Made by a program: the position numbers and the translations under genes. From Ohtaekwangia sp036568665 (lineage in GTDB: Bacteria > Bacteroidota > Bacteroidia > Cytophagales > Cyclobacteriaceae): 9,784 nucleotides of DNA. The notes under the pieces were generated by a model. That model was not told the origin of the DNA, did not search any database, and saw only the letters and a program-made list of their open reading frames with translations. The stretch is from NCBI RefSeq assembly GCF_036568665.1, contig NZ_DATCSD010000423.1:1-9784 (forward strand), given 5' to 3'. Positions 1 through 6,485 of the stretch are shown here, one piece after another (position 1 is the stretch's first letter; each line of letters opens with the position of its first letter).

Positions 1-2299
1 AGATAATACGCAGGTGTTTCTTCCGGGTCTTCAACCCGATGGTGATCAGCAGAAATGAAGCTATACCCCACAGTATCGGGAAGCCTATACGATGGTTCTG
101 CGCTATAACGGTATAGAGCGAATCCGGTGTTTTATAAGCCAATAACAATACGGTATGATCTAACTCCGCACTGGCGAGAAATACAAAGAATAATACATAG
201 AACCATGAGTATGCATTATAGGTTTGCTCATGAAAGCCCGTGAGTTTTTGTACACGTTTCAAAGTAAAGATGGCAATAAAGAGCAGCAAGGCTATATATA
301 CATAATGAAATACAAAACCCGTAGATGAAGCTTCGCCCAGCAGATATATATCGCGGGCATCGATAATTACAGAATGGTAATACAAGAGGTATGATAAAAT
401 CGCTACAGCACCCCACCCTGCAAAAAACGGACGAAGCGACTCTGGCAAAATAAGTTTCTTCTCTGCAAGGAGCAGTCCGCTTATAAAGAACAGATTATAT
501 GTACCAATCATAATCATGAAAGCCGATCGATCGTCTACATACTGCGAGAGCTGGTATTGCAGTTCGAGGAACTGGGAAGCATAGAGTAGTATAATTCCTC
601 CGAGAGAGAGAAGCATTTTATAGGGCTGCACGTATTCAGCATACTCTCCTGTTTCAAATCGCAGGAAGTAAATAGTGAGTCCCATAGAGATCAATACAAA
701 TATACCGGTGATATAGGCCTTGTTAACAACAATAGCCAGTGTATTGGCATTGGCAAAGTATAGCTGTTGCCAATCCATCAGCAGACTTATCACCATCAAG
801 CCGACAATGATAACAGACGCCAGCTTCATCAGTTTTATACCCGACTTCTGCGACAGCCACAATAGCAACACGGTTTCGGCTGCCCAGAAAAGTGTAATAT
901 AGTTTCCTTCGAGTTGTACTGGCGCTGCAAGACTGATAAAGGTAAGCACAAGACCGATGAGCAGGAATACCAGGTTACGATCAACGCGTTCGTTCTTATA
1001 CAAGGTATAGGCAAATACAAAATTAAATATACCCAGCGCAGCGGTAAACAATCCTCTGAAGTCGCTACCCGCGGCACTGAGTATAACCATACCGGCCGCA
1101 TAATAACAAAATGTATTACTCAACAGCAATGTTATCTCAATGGATTTGAATGAAGTTCGGTTACGAATGTTATTGATCACATTCATCAGGAAGAATGTGA
1201 GGTAGAACAACGTGGCAAACACCATCGCTCCGCGCATCATCGGTATATTATCGCCATCATACTTGGCGGTTAACCACGAGCCAAAGAGTATCAGCGTAAA
1301 CACATAAGCGATTATATTAACAAGATTCCATTTCTTATAGTATGCCAGCACCAGCATACCAGTATCCAGGATCAACACGTAAGTAAAGAGCACGATATAA
1401 TTCCCTTCACCGGTGCTAACCATGAAGGGTGAAGCAAATCCGCCAAGAATGGCGAGTATAGCAAGCTCGATGCGGTTATACGCCAGCGACAGCACAATGG
1501 CAAATGCAGTAATAACCACCATAATAAGAAACGCAGCTGTCTGGCTAAATATACCATACTCATGAAAAGCGATGGCAATAGTTAAATATAGCACGGCTAT
1601 ACCTCCGCCTACGAGTACTGAACTAAATGCTACAAATGTTTTTCGCAGGTAATGCGCTATGCTTATCAGTATACCTCCACAAGCTATACCTATAAATACA
1701 CGTCCTATTTCTCCAATCCACTCCTGGTCGATAGCATACTTTACAAAGAAACCTATGCCGAGCACGAGTATACCTATACCGATCTTGTTCGCGAGATTTT
1801 CGCCAATGAATTTTTCAAGATCGGGGTTGCGTTCAAAGAAGCCGGGCTTGGGTGGCTTTGGAGGAGCCGGAGGAACAACAGTGCGTTTCTGTTCCCGTGC
1901 TTCTACCACCGGGAATGTAACAACCTCGACAGGTTTCTGTTCTGCTTCTTTTTTGATCTCTTCTTTTACAGGTGCCTTTATCTCTTCCGCTACAGGCTTC
2001 ACTTCTTCGCGTACAACGGGTGTTGGTTGTACAGGTACTTCCTGCACAGGCTCTTTTGTCTTTGGAGGTTCAACAGGTTTTATAGCGGGTGTGGCTTGTG
2101 CTACGGGGCGTTCAACCACTTCGCGTTCACGTCTTGTGTCGCGCTCGGTCACCTGCTCTCTATGACGCTGCTTACGGAACTCTTCTGAGAGATCGTCCAG
2201 CTTTCTTTGCAGGATTAATAGTTGTGATGAGAAGTTGTTTTTGACCGAGATCAAAACAAGGAGTGTAATTACCAGGAGGATAAAGAGGACGTATTCCAT
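1..2299 (-). CDS. DUF2339 family multi-pass membrane protein (C-terminus cut by window edge)
   Basis: The frame stays open from the ATG at 2299 to the left edge, about 766 codons, so the C-terminus is missing. Residues 1-19 form one hydrophobic segment. Residues about 20-65 are charged and look like a coiled coil. Residues about 66-155 are a Pro/Glu/Lys/Val-rich linker ending in PPAPPKPPKPG. From about 158 the DUF2339 core begins (FERNPDLEKFIGENLANKIG, then GIGFFVKYAIDQEWIGEIGR). It continues as a long run of hydrophobic helices with short loops, which I estimate at well over a dozen. The family is described only as a predicted membrane protein; its substrate and role are unknown. The start is the first ATG of the frame, has no Shine-Dalgarno, and immediately precedes the signal-anchor helix. 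The gene lies 168 bp downstream of usp, beyond that gene's terminator, so it is probably transcribed separately. Family assignment is confident; function is not known. Confidence 0.88.
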   Translation of the reverse strand, partial: MEYVLFILLVITLLVLISVKNNFSSQLLILQRKLDDLSEEFRKQRHREQVTERDTRREREVVERPVAQATPAIKPVEPPKTKEPVQEVPVQPTPVVREEVKPVAEEIKAPVKEEIKKEAEQKPVEVVTFPVVEAREQKRTVVPPAPPKPPKPGFFERNPDLEKFIGENLANKIGIGILVLGIGFFVKYAIDQEWIGEIGRVFIGIACGGILISIAHYLRKTFVAFSSVLVGGGIAVLYLTIAIAFHEYGIFSQTAAFLIMVVITAFAIVLSLAYNRIELAILAILGGFASPFMVSTGEGNYIVLFTYVLILDTGMLVLAYYKKWNLVNIIAYVFTLILFGSWLTAKYDGDNIPMMRGAMVFATLFYLTFFLMNVINNIRNRTSFKSIEITLLLSNTFCYYAAGMVILSAAGSDFRGLFTAALGIFNFVFAYTLYKNERVDRNLVFLLIGLVLTFISLAAPVQLEGNYITLFWAAETVLLLWLSQKSGIKLMKLASVIIVGLMVISLLMDWQQLYFANANTLAIVVNKAYITGIFVLISMGLTIYFLRFETGEYAEYVQPYKMLLSLGGIILLYASQFLELQYQLSQYVDDRSAFMIMIGTYNLFFISGLLLAEKKLILPESLRPFFAGWGAVAILSYLLYYHSVIIDARDIYLLGEASSTGFVFHYVYIALLLFIAIFTLKRVQKLTGFHEQTYNAYSWFYVLFFVFLASAELDHTVLLLAYKTPDSLYTVIAQNHRIGFPILWGIASFLLITIGLKTRKKHLRII

Positions 2300-2404
2300 G
2301 CTTACAGGGATAGGTAGCGAGACGTTGACAGGTTTTGATACAATTTATTGCAGGGCTTTAATAAGCAATCTAAATATTCCCAATCGTTGAAATCAACATA
2401 AATA

Positions 2405-2450
2405 TAAATAAAAAGAAAAAGGCCGCTTCGGAGTGTCCGAAACGGCCTTT
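2405..2450 (-). terminator. Rho-independent terminator of the universal stress protein gene
   Basis: On the minus strand an AAAGGCCG..TTCGGA hairpin (arms 2418-2432 and 2436-2450, one C/A mismatch, 3-nt loop) is followed by a T-rich tract complementary to 2405-2420. It starts about 18 nt after the usp stop at 2468. The mirrored A-run at 2451-2455 gives weaker potential for the opposite direction. Confidence 0.85.
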
Positions 2451-2467
2451 AAAAAGAAAGTTATACG

Positions 2468-3325
2468 TTATTTACGATGTTTCGTAACGAAAGTAAGTAC
2501 CGGGCGTCTTGAGTGGCTCACTACTTCTTCGGCAATGCTTCCGGCAATTACGTGAGCAAAACCTGTACGGCCATGTGTAGCCATCGCGATCAGGTCGGCA
2601 TCAATGCTATCGGCAAAGTAAATGATACCTTCTTCTTCACTGATGTCGTTGAATACATTGATGGTATAATTCTTCAATTGCAATTTTTTGGCGAAGCTCT
2701 CCATATACTTCTTCACTACAGCATCGCGCTGAAAGTTAGAAGGTGTATTGATGCGCACCAGGTGAATGGTTGAATCATATACCTGTTGTGTTCTGCGCAC
2801 AATACGCGAAAACACTTCTTCATCTTTATCCATCGATGTTGCATAAACGATGTTCTTGAAGTCTTTGCTGGCTGGCTTATTGTGTACCGTAAGCACCGGG
2901 CAGTGTGAATGACGTACTACCTTTTCAGTATTAGATCCGATGATCATTTCTTCCAGGGCTGTGCGTCCTGAAGTTCCCATCACCACCAGATCCACTTTAT
3001 TCTCAGTGATGATCGCATTCATGCCATGGAATGGTGTGCCCAATCTCAGCTTCTGGCGTACTTTAACATCAGCCAGTTTAGGATCGGAAGCCAGCTTCTC
3101 CATTTGCTTTTTAGCTTTCTCGATCAGCTTTGCTGTGAACAATTTATCTTCCCAACTTCCGCTATAAGAAGCTTCACCTTCAACGTTTATAGAACCCTCA
3201 GTAGCCTCTTCAATCACGTGCAGGAGTGTTATCTCACCACCTGAACGTCTGGCAATATCAGCGGCTACTTCTGCTGCGATAATGGCAGGCTTTGAAAAAT
3301 CAGTCGGGACAAGAATTTTTTTCAT
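2468..3325 (-). CDS. Universal stress protein, tandem two-domain UspA type
   Basis: This 285-residue cytoplasmic protein has two UspA folds in tandem, the usual arrangement for Usp proteins of this length. Domain 1 (1 to about 147) opens with MKKILVPTDFSKPA and ends with the ATP-binding signature G117-x2-G120-x9-G130-S131 and PVLTVH. Domain 2 (about 157-280) carries a second signature, ATHGRTGFAHVIAGS (249-263), in which the first glycine is alanine but the G-x9-GS part is intact, followed by PVLTF. Nucleotide binding is therefore likely in both halves. Usp proteins accumulate in starvation and stress and bind ATP; the exact role of this one cannot be read from sequence. The gene stands alone, with a strong terminator downstream and a weak promoter candidate upstream. 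The start codon has no Shine-Dalgarno. A CGTTTGCA motif, also found around the secreted-protein genes upstream, lies 24 nt before the ATG. Confidence 0.93.
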   Translation of the reverse strand: MKKILVPTDFSKPAIIAAEVAADIARRSGGEITLLHVIEEATEGSINVEGEASYSGSWEDKLFTAKLIEKAKKQMEKLASDPKLADVKVRQKLRLGTPFHGMNAIITENKVDLVVMGTSGRTALEEMIIGSNTEKVVRHSHCPVLTVHNKPASKDFKNIVYATSMDKDEEVFSRIVRRTQQVYDSTIHLVRINTPSNFQRDAVVKKYMESFAKKLQLKNYTINVFNDISEEEGIIYFADSIDADLIAMATHGRTGFAHVIAGSIAEEVVSHSRRPVLTFVTKHRK

Positions 3326-3348
3326 AAGGATATAGTAGTTACGTTAAT

Positions 3349-3356
3349 CGTTTGCA
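3349..3356. promoter_or_regulatory. CGTTTGCA motif upstream of usp
   Basis: An exact CGTTTGCA octamer lies 24 nt upstream of the usp start, close to where transcription would begin if the promoter candidate at 3363-3391 is right. The same octamer recurs four times in the 4142-4444 spacer. It resembles half of a LacI/PurR-type operator palindrome (GCAAACGTTTGC). A regulatory role is inferred. Confidence 0.35.
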
Positions 3357-3362
3357 ATAAGG

Positions 3363-3391
3363 TAAAAGTAGCGATTTCAATCAAAATTCAA
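3363..3391 (-). promoter_or_regulatory. Candidate promoter of usp (Bacteroidota type)
   Basis: On the minus strand TTG (3391-3389) is followed after 18 nt by TACTTTTA (3370-3363), one base off the Bacteroidota -7 consensus TAnnTTTG. This would give a leader of roughly 30 nt before the ATG at 3325. A short inverted repeat, TGAC-GTTT-GTCA (3394-3405), sits just upstream. The call rests on consensus matching only. Confidence 0.35.
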
Positions 3392-3484
3392 AATGACGTT
3401 TGTCAGGCGCTGCTATACAATAGCAATCAACGGATCATTCTGTATTCTGCTGGCGATAAAGTGCTGTATATATTGATTAACGAA

Positions 3485-3528
3485 CTGCTATAAAATGCAA
3501 AGGCCTTCCTGTTGGGAAGGCCTTTGCA
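3485..3528 (-). terminator. Rho-independent terminator of the 3557-4141 gene
   Basis: There is a perfect 14-bp stem, TGCAAAGGCCTTCC (3496-3509) pairing with 3515-3528, around a 5-nt loop. On the minus strand it is followed by TTTTATAG. It lies about 28 nt beyond the stop of the secreted-protein gene at 3557. The T-run is short but the stem is exceptionally strong. Being near-symmetric, it could also stop opposite-strand transcription. Confidence 0.8.
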
Positions 3529-3556
3529 CGGTTAATGAATTCTCTTATTTATCTTC

Positions 3557-4141
3557 TTAGAAACGAACAGTCTTGGTGTTACCAGCTTTGTCAGTTACTT
3601 CGAATGTCAGTGAACCTGTTACATTCTTTACAGTATAAAGCTGAGCAAAGTTACCATCGATTGACTTGTTTTCGCTGTGCACGAGATTGTTGGCAGCATC
3701 ATAGATCTTTACATTGATCTGCTCATTGCCTGTAGAAGATACAGACACGAGGAATTTACCATTCTCATTAGCAAGCTTAGAGATGTGAACATTCTTAGCT
3801 GAAGCATCTGCTGGCTTATAGTTGATTTTCTCAGTTCTCTTACCAGTTGCATCGATCAGCTCTACAGTATATTCACCAGCTGAAAGGCCTGTGAAATTCA
3901 GCGGGCAGATGAAACCATCTGTACCATTGAATGTCTCAGTGAATACCATTTCAGACTTTGTGTTATAAATATTCAATTTAATTTTACCAGCATTTTCTGC
4001 TTTGTATATAACTTTGAATACCTCTGCACCCTTAACAGGTACCACAGCCAAACCCTTGTTGCTCGGCTCTTCCTTTCCAAAAGCCGCCACAGTTGCACTT
4101 ACTACTACGAGTGCTGCAATGAAAAGTGATCTAGTTTTCAT
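3557..4141 (-). CDS. Secreted protein with two beta-sandwich (Ig-like/sorting-domain-like) repeats, paralogue A
   Basis: I do not recognise a named family for this 194-residue protein. Residues 1-22 form a signal peptide (MKTR, hydrophobic LFIAALVVVSATVAA, likely cleavage after AFG). The mature part contains two related repeats, about 42-108 and 130-194, each with the pattern F-x-V, then I-x-IY, then V-x-x-E, then G-x-F, then G-x-x-T/Y-x-x-E, and ending in D-x-x-G. The GLSAGEYTVEL stretch resembles the LpaGiYflkv core of FlgD-like and type IX sorting domains, so an all-beta extracellular fold is likely. However, there is no large catalytic region, and repeats fill the whole mature protein. 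It is a clear paralogue of the gene at 4445-5023. Codons lean towards GGT, AAC and TTC with few ATA, unlike its neighbour, which suggests higher expression. It has its own -7 box and terminator. Periplasmic, surface or extracellular location is inferred. Confidence 0.85.
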   Translation of the reverse strand: MKTRSLFIAALVVVSATVAAFGKEEPSNKGLAVVPVKGAEVFKVIYKAENAGKIKLNIYNTKSEMVFTETFNGTDGFICPLNFTGLSAGEYTVELIDATGKRTEKINYKPADASAKNVHISKLANENGKFLVSVSSTGNEQINVKIYDAANNLVHSENKSIDGNFAQLYTVKNVTGSLTFEVTDKAGNTKTVRF

Positions 4142-4173
4142 AATCGATTTGTTTTTGTTTTTTGTTTACGATA

Positions 4174-4181
4174 CAAATGTA
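4174..4181 (-). promoter_or_regulatory. -7 box of paralogue A promoter
   Basis: On the minus strand TACATTTG matches the Bacteroidota -7 consensus TAnnTTTG exactly, 33 nt upstream of the ATG at 4141. This leaves a short A-rich leader (ACAAAAAACAAAAAC), a feature often seen before well-translated genes in this phylum. No TTG lies at the ideal 19-21 nt spacing; the nearest (4197-4195) is 13 nt away, so the upstream element is weak. Confidence 0.5.
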
Positions 4182-4240
4182 ACGCAGCGTATACCAAGAA
4201 GACCGGCTGTTGTAAGGAAACATTTTTTTTAACTATAAAA

Positions 4241-4364
4241 AACGTTTGCAGGAATTTCGAGAGTAAAAACAATCAAAAACAGGTATATATATACTCTGCA
4301 AACGCTATCATCAGATTTAATTTTAATACAACGTTTGCACTACTGCTTTTTCATCACGTTTGCA
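4241..4364. promoter_or_regulatory. Cluster of four CGTTTGCA octamers (putative regulator sites)
   Basis: Exact copies lie at 4243-4250, 4332-4339 and 4357-4364 on the plus strand and at 4297-4304 on the minus strand. The first two extend to AACGTTTGCA. The first and the inverted copy form a CGTTTGCA..TGCAAACG inverted repeat with a 46-nt spacer. Each copy matches one half of a PurR/LacI-family palindrome. None occurs inside a gene in this window. Binding by a transcription factor is inferred; the protein is unknown. Confidence 0.45.
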
Positions 4365-4396
4365 TAATAAAAAAGCAGCACCATTACAGCGCTGCT
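4362..4396 (-). terminator. Rho-independent terminator of the 4445-5023 gene
   Basis: On the minus strand an AGCAGCGC stem (4396-4389), a 7-nt loop and GTGCTGCT (4381-4374; one G-U pair) run directly into TTTTTTATTATG. It begins 48 nt after the stop codon at 4445. This argues that the two paralogues are separate transcription units. Confidence 0.8.
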
Positions 4397-4444
4397 CTCT
4401 TCTATCTTCTTCTCAGGGAAACCTATCCGATAGAATGATATTTG

Positions 4445-5023
4445 TTAATACCGAAGTACTTCAGAATTTCCTTTCTCATCTGTGAGTTCAAAGAAAACTT
4501 TCTCATTCACCTGACTGAGATTGAACATACGGGCAAAATCGTTGATGTGCTTTAGCTGTTCTTTGTAAAGAAGCTGACTTTTCTCTCCATAGATCTTGAT
4601 CGATACAATGCCCGGAGACTTTTTCGGTACGGTAAGCAGGTATTTATTCTCGCCACCAATGCGTGTGAGGTGGGCCAGGCTTGCTCCGCGCTCTGTATGA
4701 TAGTTCACCACTTGTGTTTGTCGCTGTGCACCATCATATACTTCAAAGGTATATTCGCCTTCTGCGAGATCACTGAAATTATAAGGACGAATAAAGCCAT
4801 CTACTTTACGGATCACTTCTGTAAACACACGATCGCCTTTCGCATTGAAGATCGATACTTTCACATCGGATGATTTATCTGCTTTATAATATACATGAAA
4901 GGTGGAGCCTTTCTTCATAATACCTACACCGAGGGTAGGAGCCGGATTCTCCGCTCTGCGCGCATACACTGCACTGCTAACTATAGCCAGCAATGCCATC
5001 ATAATCAGGAGGGTCTTTTTCAT
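4445..5023 (-). CDS. Secreted protein with two beta-sandwich repeats, paralogue B
   Basis: This 192-residue protein has a signal peptide (MKKTLLIMMALLAIVSSAVYA, A-x-A-type cleavage near residue 21). Two repeats follow, about 42-108 and 128-192, co-linear with those of the gene at 3557-4141. Shared landmarks are F-x-V-x-YKA, I-F/Y-N-x-K, VFTE, DGFI-x-P, NF-x-x-L-x-x-GEYT, NY, IKIY/VKIY, FA, and F-x-x-TD-x-x-GN with a final R-F/Y. Length, spacing and both ends align almost without gaps, so the pair arose by tandem duplication, and the internal repeat arose by an earlier duplication within the ancestor. Function is unknown; an extracytoplasmic structural or adhesive all-beta protein is the most I can infer. 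The start codon has no Shine-Dalgarno. A degenerate -7 box (AACGTTTG, 5088-5081) overlaps a CGCAAACGTT motif. Codon use includes GCG and CGC, unlike paralogue A. The gene ends in a strong terminator. Confidence 0.85.
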   Translation of the reverse strand: MKKTLLIMMALLAIVSSAVYARRAENPAPTLGVGIMKKGSTFHVYYKADKSSDVKVSIFNAKGDRVFTEVIRKVDGFIRPYNFSDLAEGEYTFEVYDGAQRQTQVVNYHTERGASLAHLTRIGGENKYLLTVPKKSPGIVSIKIYGEKSQLLYKEQLKHINDFARMFNLSQVNEKVFFELTDEKGNSEVLRY

Positions 5024-5078
5024 AAAGGGTTATTTTATATACTGATCAAAGACGACTCGTACTGACTGAATGTTGCAG

Positions 5079-5088
5079 CGCAAACGTT
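5079..5088. promoter_or_regulatory. CGCAAACGTT motif upstream of paralogue B
   Basis: CGCAAACGTT lies 56 nt upstream of the ATG at 5023. It matches ten consecutive bases of the PurR-type palindrome ACGCAAACGTTTGCGT and is a one-base variant of the octamer clustered at 4241-4364. Read on the minus strand it is AACGTTTG, one base off a TAnnTTTG -7 box, so it could be a promoter element, an operator, or both. Confidence 0.35.
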
Positions 5089-5256
5089 AATTTTTGTTAA
5101 TGTGAATGTTATTGTAAAGTACTTACTGCTACATGAAAGCTGGCTTGAAACGGAAATCTATACCGGCAGATTCAAAATGCTGTAAAGTATAAAGCGCTAC
5201 CTGTCTCTCATTGATATACAAAGAGCCTTACCACTAAATATACTTTGTGTGAACAA

Positions 5257-5844
5257 CTAATTAAGATGGTATACGTCTTTGCTCTTCTCTTCGCTGCTAA
5301 GCAGGTGAAGCTGATACCGTATACGATTTAACAGGAAGTTATCGACCTTCTCATCGGGTAACTGAAGGAATTTATAGCGTTCGCCCAGGTCGAGACTTAA
5401 CTCGCAGGCTACCTGGTATACCGAGAAGGTTGCTACATGCTGATTGATGTTACGATTCTTCAGATACTCCACAAACAATTCATATAACGCCAGGCTGGGT
5501 ATCCTGTTTACATCTACGTTTCGGTATTGTACATCGGCTCCCGGATACATCTTGGATTTATAGGTCTGCATGAGCTTACTCATGGAAAAAATATCCTGAC
5601 ACTTCACGATAACATCTGATTCACCTCCGGGATAACGTTTGATGATACTCTCCAGGCGCATTAATGATCCGATCTTGGCCTGATTCATCTCATGACTAAA
5701 GTATATCCCGAACGTTATATCATGCAATTCGGCATCCTGTAAAAGCTGTTTGTACCGTGGCTCGAAGATGTGAAGCGGAACAAGTTCTCCTGGTAGTGGC
5801 AGAATCGCCAGCGGAAACATGGGTATATGAACGGATCCATCCAT
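5257..5844 (-). CDS. Stand-alone LON substrate-binding (N-terminal) domain protein
   Basis: This 195-residue cytoplasmic protein consists only of the domain found at the N-terminus of Lon protease. The diagnostic opening is present: IPMFPLAILPLPGELVPLHI then FEPRY (residues 7-31), followed by a region with FGIYFS, RLESIIKRYPGGESDVIVKC and a helical C-terminal half. There is no AAA+ module (no Walker A) and no Ser-Lys protease domain, so it cannot be a protease by itself. Such short proteins are widespread in bacteria and their role is not established; substrate or adaptor binding is a plausible inference. The ATG at 5844 places the LON motif at the N-terminus as usual and has no Shine-Dalgarno. 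It lies 29 bp after apt on the same strand and is probably co-transcribed. I saw no convincing terminator in the 233-bp spacer that follows. Confidence 0.88.
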   Translation of the reverse strand: MDGSVHIPMFPLAILPLPGELVPLHIFEPRYKQLLQDAELHDITFGIYFSHEMNQAKIGSLMRLESIIKRYPGGESDVIVKCQDIFSMSKLMQTYKSKMYPGADVQYRNVDVNRIPSLALYELFVEYLKNRNINQHVATFSVYQVACELSLDLGERYKFLQLPDEKVDNFLLNRIRYQLHLLSSEEKSKDVYHLN

Positions 5845-5873
5845 ACCAGTTAAACAAATGTTTTTACAATAAG

Positions 5874-6407
5874 TTAATATTCTATCAAATAATGTGGCTT
5901 AACACCAAACCGTTTGGTCAGAATTTCAGCGCCCGGCAAAAAGCTCAGGTTTATAATAAATGAAAAGCCAACTACGCTAGCCCCCAGACTTTCGATCAGT
6001 TCTCCGGCAGCAGCAGCGGTTCCACCTGTTGCCAACAGATCGTCTTGCACCAACACGCGCCAGCCGGGCTGCACAGCGTCTTCATGCATTTCTATGCAGG
6101 CTGTTCCATATTCAAGATCGTATTCCTTTCTTCGTACTTTATAGGGAAGCTTGCCTGCCTTTCGGATAGGTATAAAACGACAATTCAGTTCGTGTGCGAG
6201 AATAGAACCGAAGATAAACCCACGGGCTTCTACGGCCGCTATAGCATCGATCTTCTGTTCTTTAAAATCACTGCGAAGCACACCAATGATCTCGTGCATA
6301 AGCGATGGATCGGACAACACCGGTGTTATATCTTTGAAAATGATACCAGGCTTGGGATAATCATATACATCCCGTATAGCGTGTTTGATCTTGTCGGATA
6401 GCAGCAT
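5874..6407 (-). CDS. apt: Adenine phosphoribosyltransferase
   Basis: Apt converts adenine and PRPP to AMP and pyrophosphate in cytoplasmic purine salvage. The 177-residue reading has the family layout: YPKPGIIFKDITPVL (17-31), VEARGFIFGS (59-68), the flexible catalytic loop RKAGKLPYKVRRKEYDLEYG (82-101) and the PRPP-binding motif VLVQDDLLATGGT (118-130). The only departure from the common VVDDLLATGGT form is Gln at 121 next to the paired aspartates, which remain intact. I chose the ATG at 6407 over an in-frame ATG at 6455. The shorter form matches the usual 170-180 residue length. The extra 16 residues (MDCCAGVLLLIFQNTC) also overlap a well-formed promoter, so they would lie upstream of the transcript start. 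The gene sits between nnr and the LON-domain gene on the same strand. Confidence 0.95.
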   Translation of the reverse strand: MLLSDKIKHAIRDVYDYPKPGIIFKDITPVLSDPSLMHEIIGVLRSDFKEQKIDAIAAVEARGFIFGSILAHELNCRFIPIRKAGKLPYKVRRKEYDLEYGTACIEMHEDAVQPGWRVLVQDDLLATGGTAAAAGELIESLGASVVGFSFIINLSFLPGAEILTKRFGVKPHYLIEY

Positions 6408-6425
6408 GCAGGTATTTTGAAAGAT

Positions 6426-6455
6426 CAAAAGTAAAACTCCCGCGCAACAGTCCAA
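6426..6455 (-). promoter_or_regulatory. Promoter of apt (Bacteroidota -33/-7)
   Basis: On the minus strand TTG (6455-6453), a 19-nt spacer, then TACTTTTG (6433-6426) match the Bacteroidota consensus TTG-N19-TAnnTTTG exactly. Transcription would start near 6420, about a dozen nt before the apt ATG at 6407. It is the best promoter match in the window and supports the shorter apt start. It also suggests apt and the LON-domain gene can be transcribed independently of nnr. Confidence 0.65.
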
Positions 6456-6485
6456 TCATAAAATGCCCAAAGGAGAATCTTTATT

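Larger units (their letters stand above)
4142..4444. other. 303-bp spacer between the two secreted-protein genes
   Basis: No coding sequence is supported here. From right to left the spacer holds the terminator of the upstream paralogue (4365-4396). Next come four CGTTTGCA/TGCAAACG octamers (4243, 4297, 4332 and 4357), a TA-alternating stretch at 4283-4294, and the -7 box (4174-4181) of the downstream paralogue. The rest is A/T-rich leader without a ribosome binding site. Its length and motif density suggest a regulatory region rather than an operon junction. Confidence 0.7.

Noticed and set aside
522..530. GATCGATC-type short palindromes (near 525 and near 7905) as possible sites
   Set aside because: They are isolated, lie inside coding frames, and are explained by the encoded residues.
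228..1578. Short frames on both strands (228-416, 720-902, 835-1101, 914-1153, 1372-1578)
   Set aside because: All lie within the continuous DUF2339 reading frame, are in other frames, and have no recognisable domain or consistent codon use.
1652..2188. Two long plus-strand open frames (1652-2188 and 1659-2165), one Cys/Phe/Leu/Tyr-rich and one Ser/Thr-rich
   Set aside because: Both lie antisense to the N-terminal half of the DUF2339 gene. Their odd composition is what the opposite strand of its Pro/Glu/Lys-rich linker produces, and neither shows a domain.
4241..4364. CGTTTGCA copies as plus-strand -7 boxes for an antisense or small RNA
   Set aside because: The bases before CGTTTG are AA, CA or AT rather than TA. 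There are no TTG elements at 19 nt and no plus-strand gene or terminator to serve, so a binding-site reading is simpler.
3557..5023. Paralogues A and B as proteins with a true C-terminal type IX secretion signal
   Set aside because: The repeat resembles the sorting-domain core, but it fills the whole protein and the final residues (KTVRF, EVLRY) do not form a distinct terminal sorting module. Secretion by signal peptide is all that is supported.
5024..5256. Possible small gene or RNA in the spacer between paralogue B and the LON-domain gene
   Set aside because: Apart from a 9-bp direct repeat TGTAAAGTA (5113 and 5181) and the motif at 5079-5088 I see no frame with codon structure, no strong hairpin and no consensus promoter.
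6045..6401. 118-codon plus-strand frame opposite apt
   Set aside because: It is fully antisense to a confidently identified enzyme gene, lacks a domain or promoter, and is best explained as a shadow.
6408..6455. 16-residue N-terminal extension of Apt starting at the ATG at 6455
   Set aside because: It overlaps a consensus promoter and makes the protein longer than the family norm.
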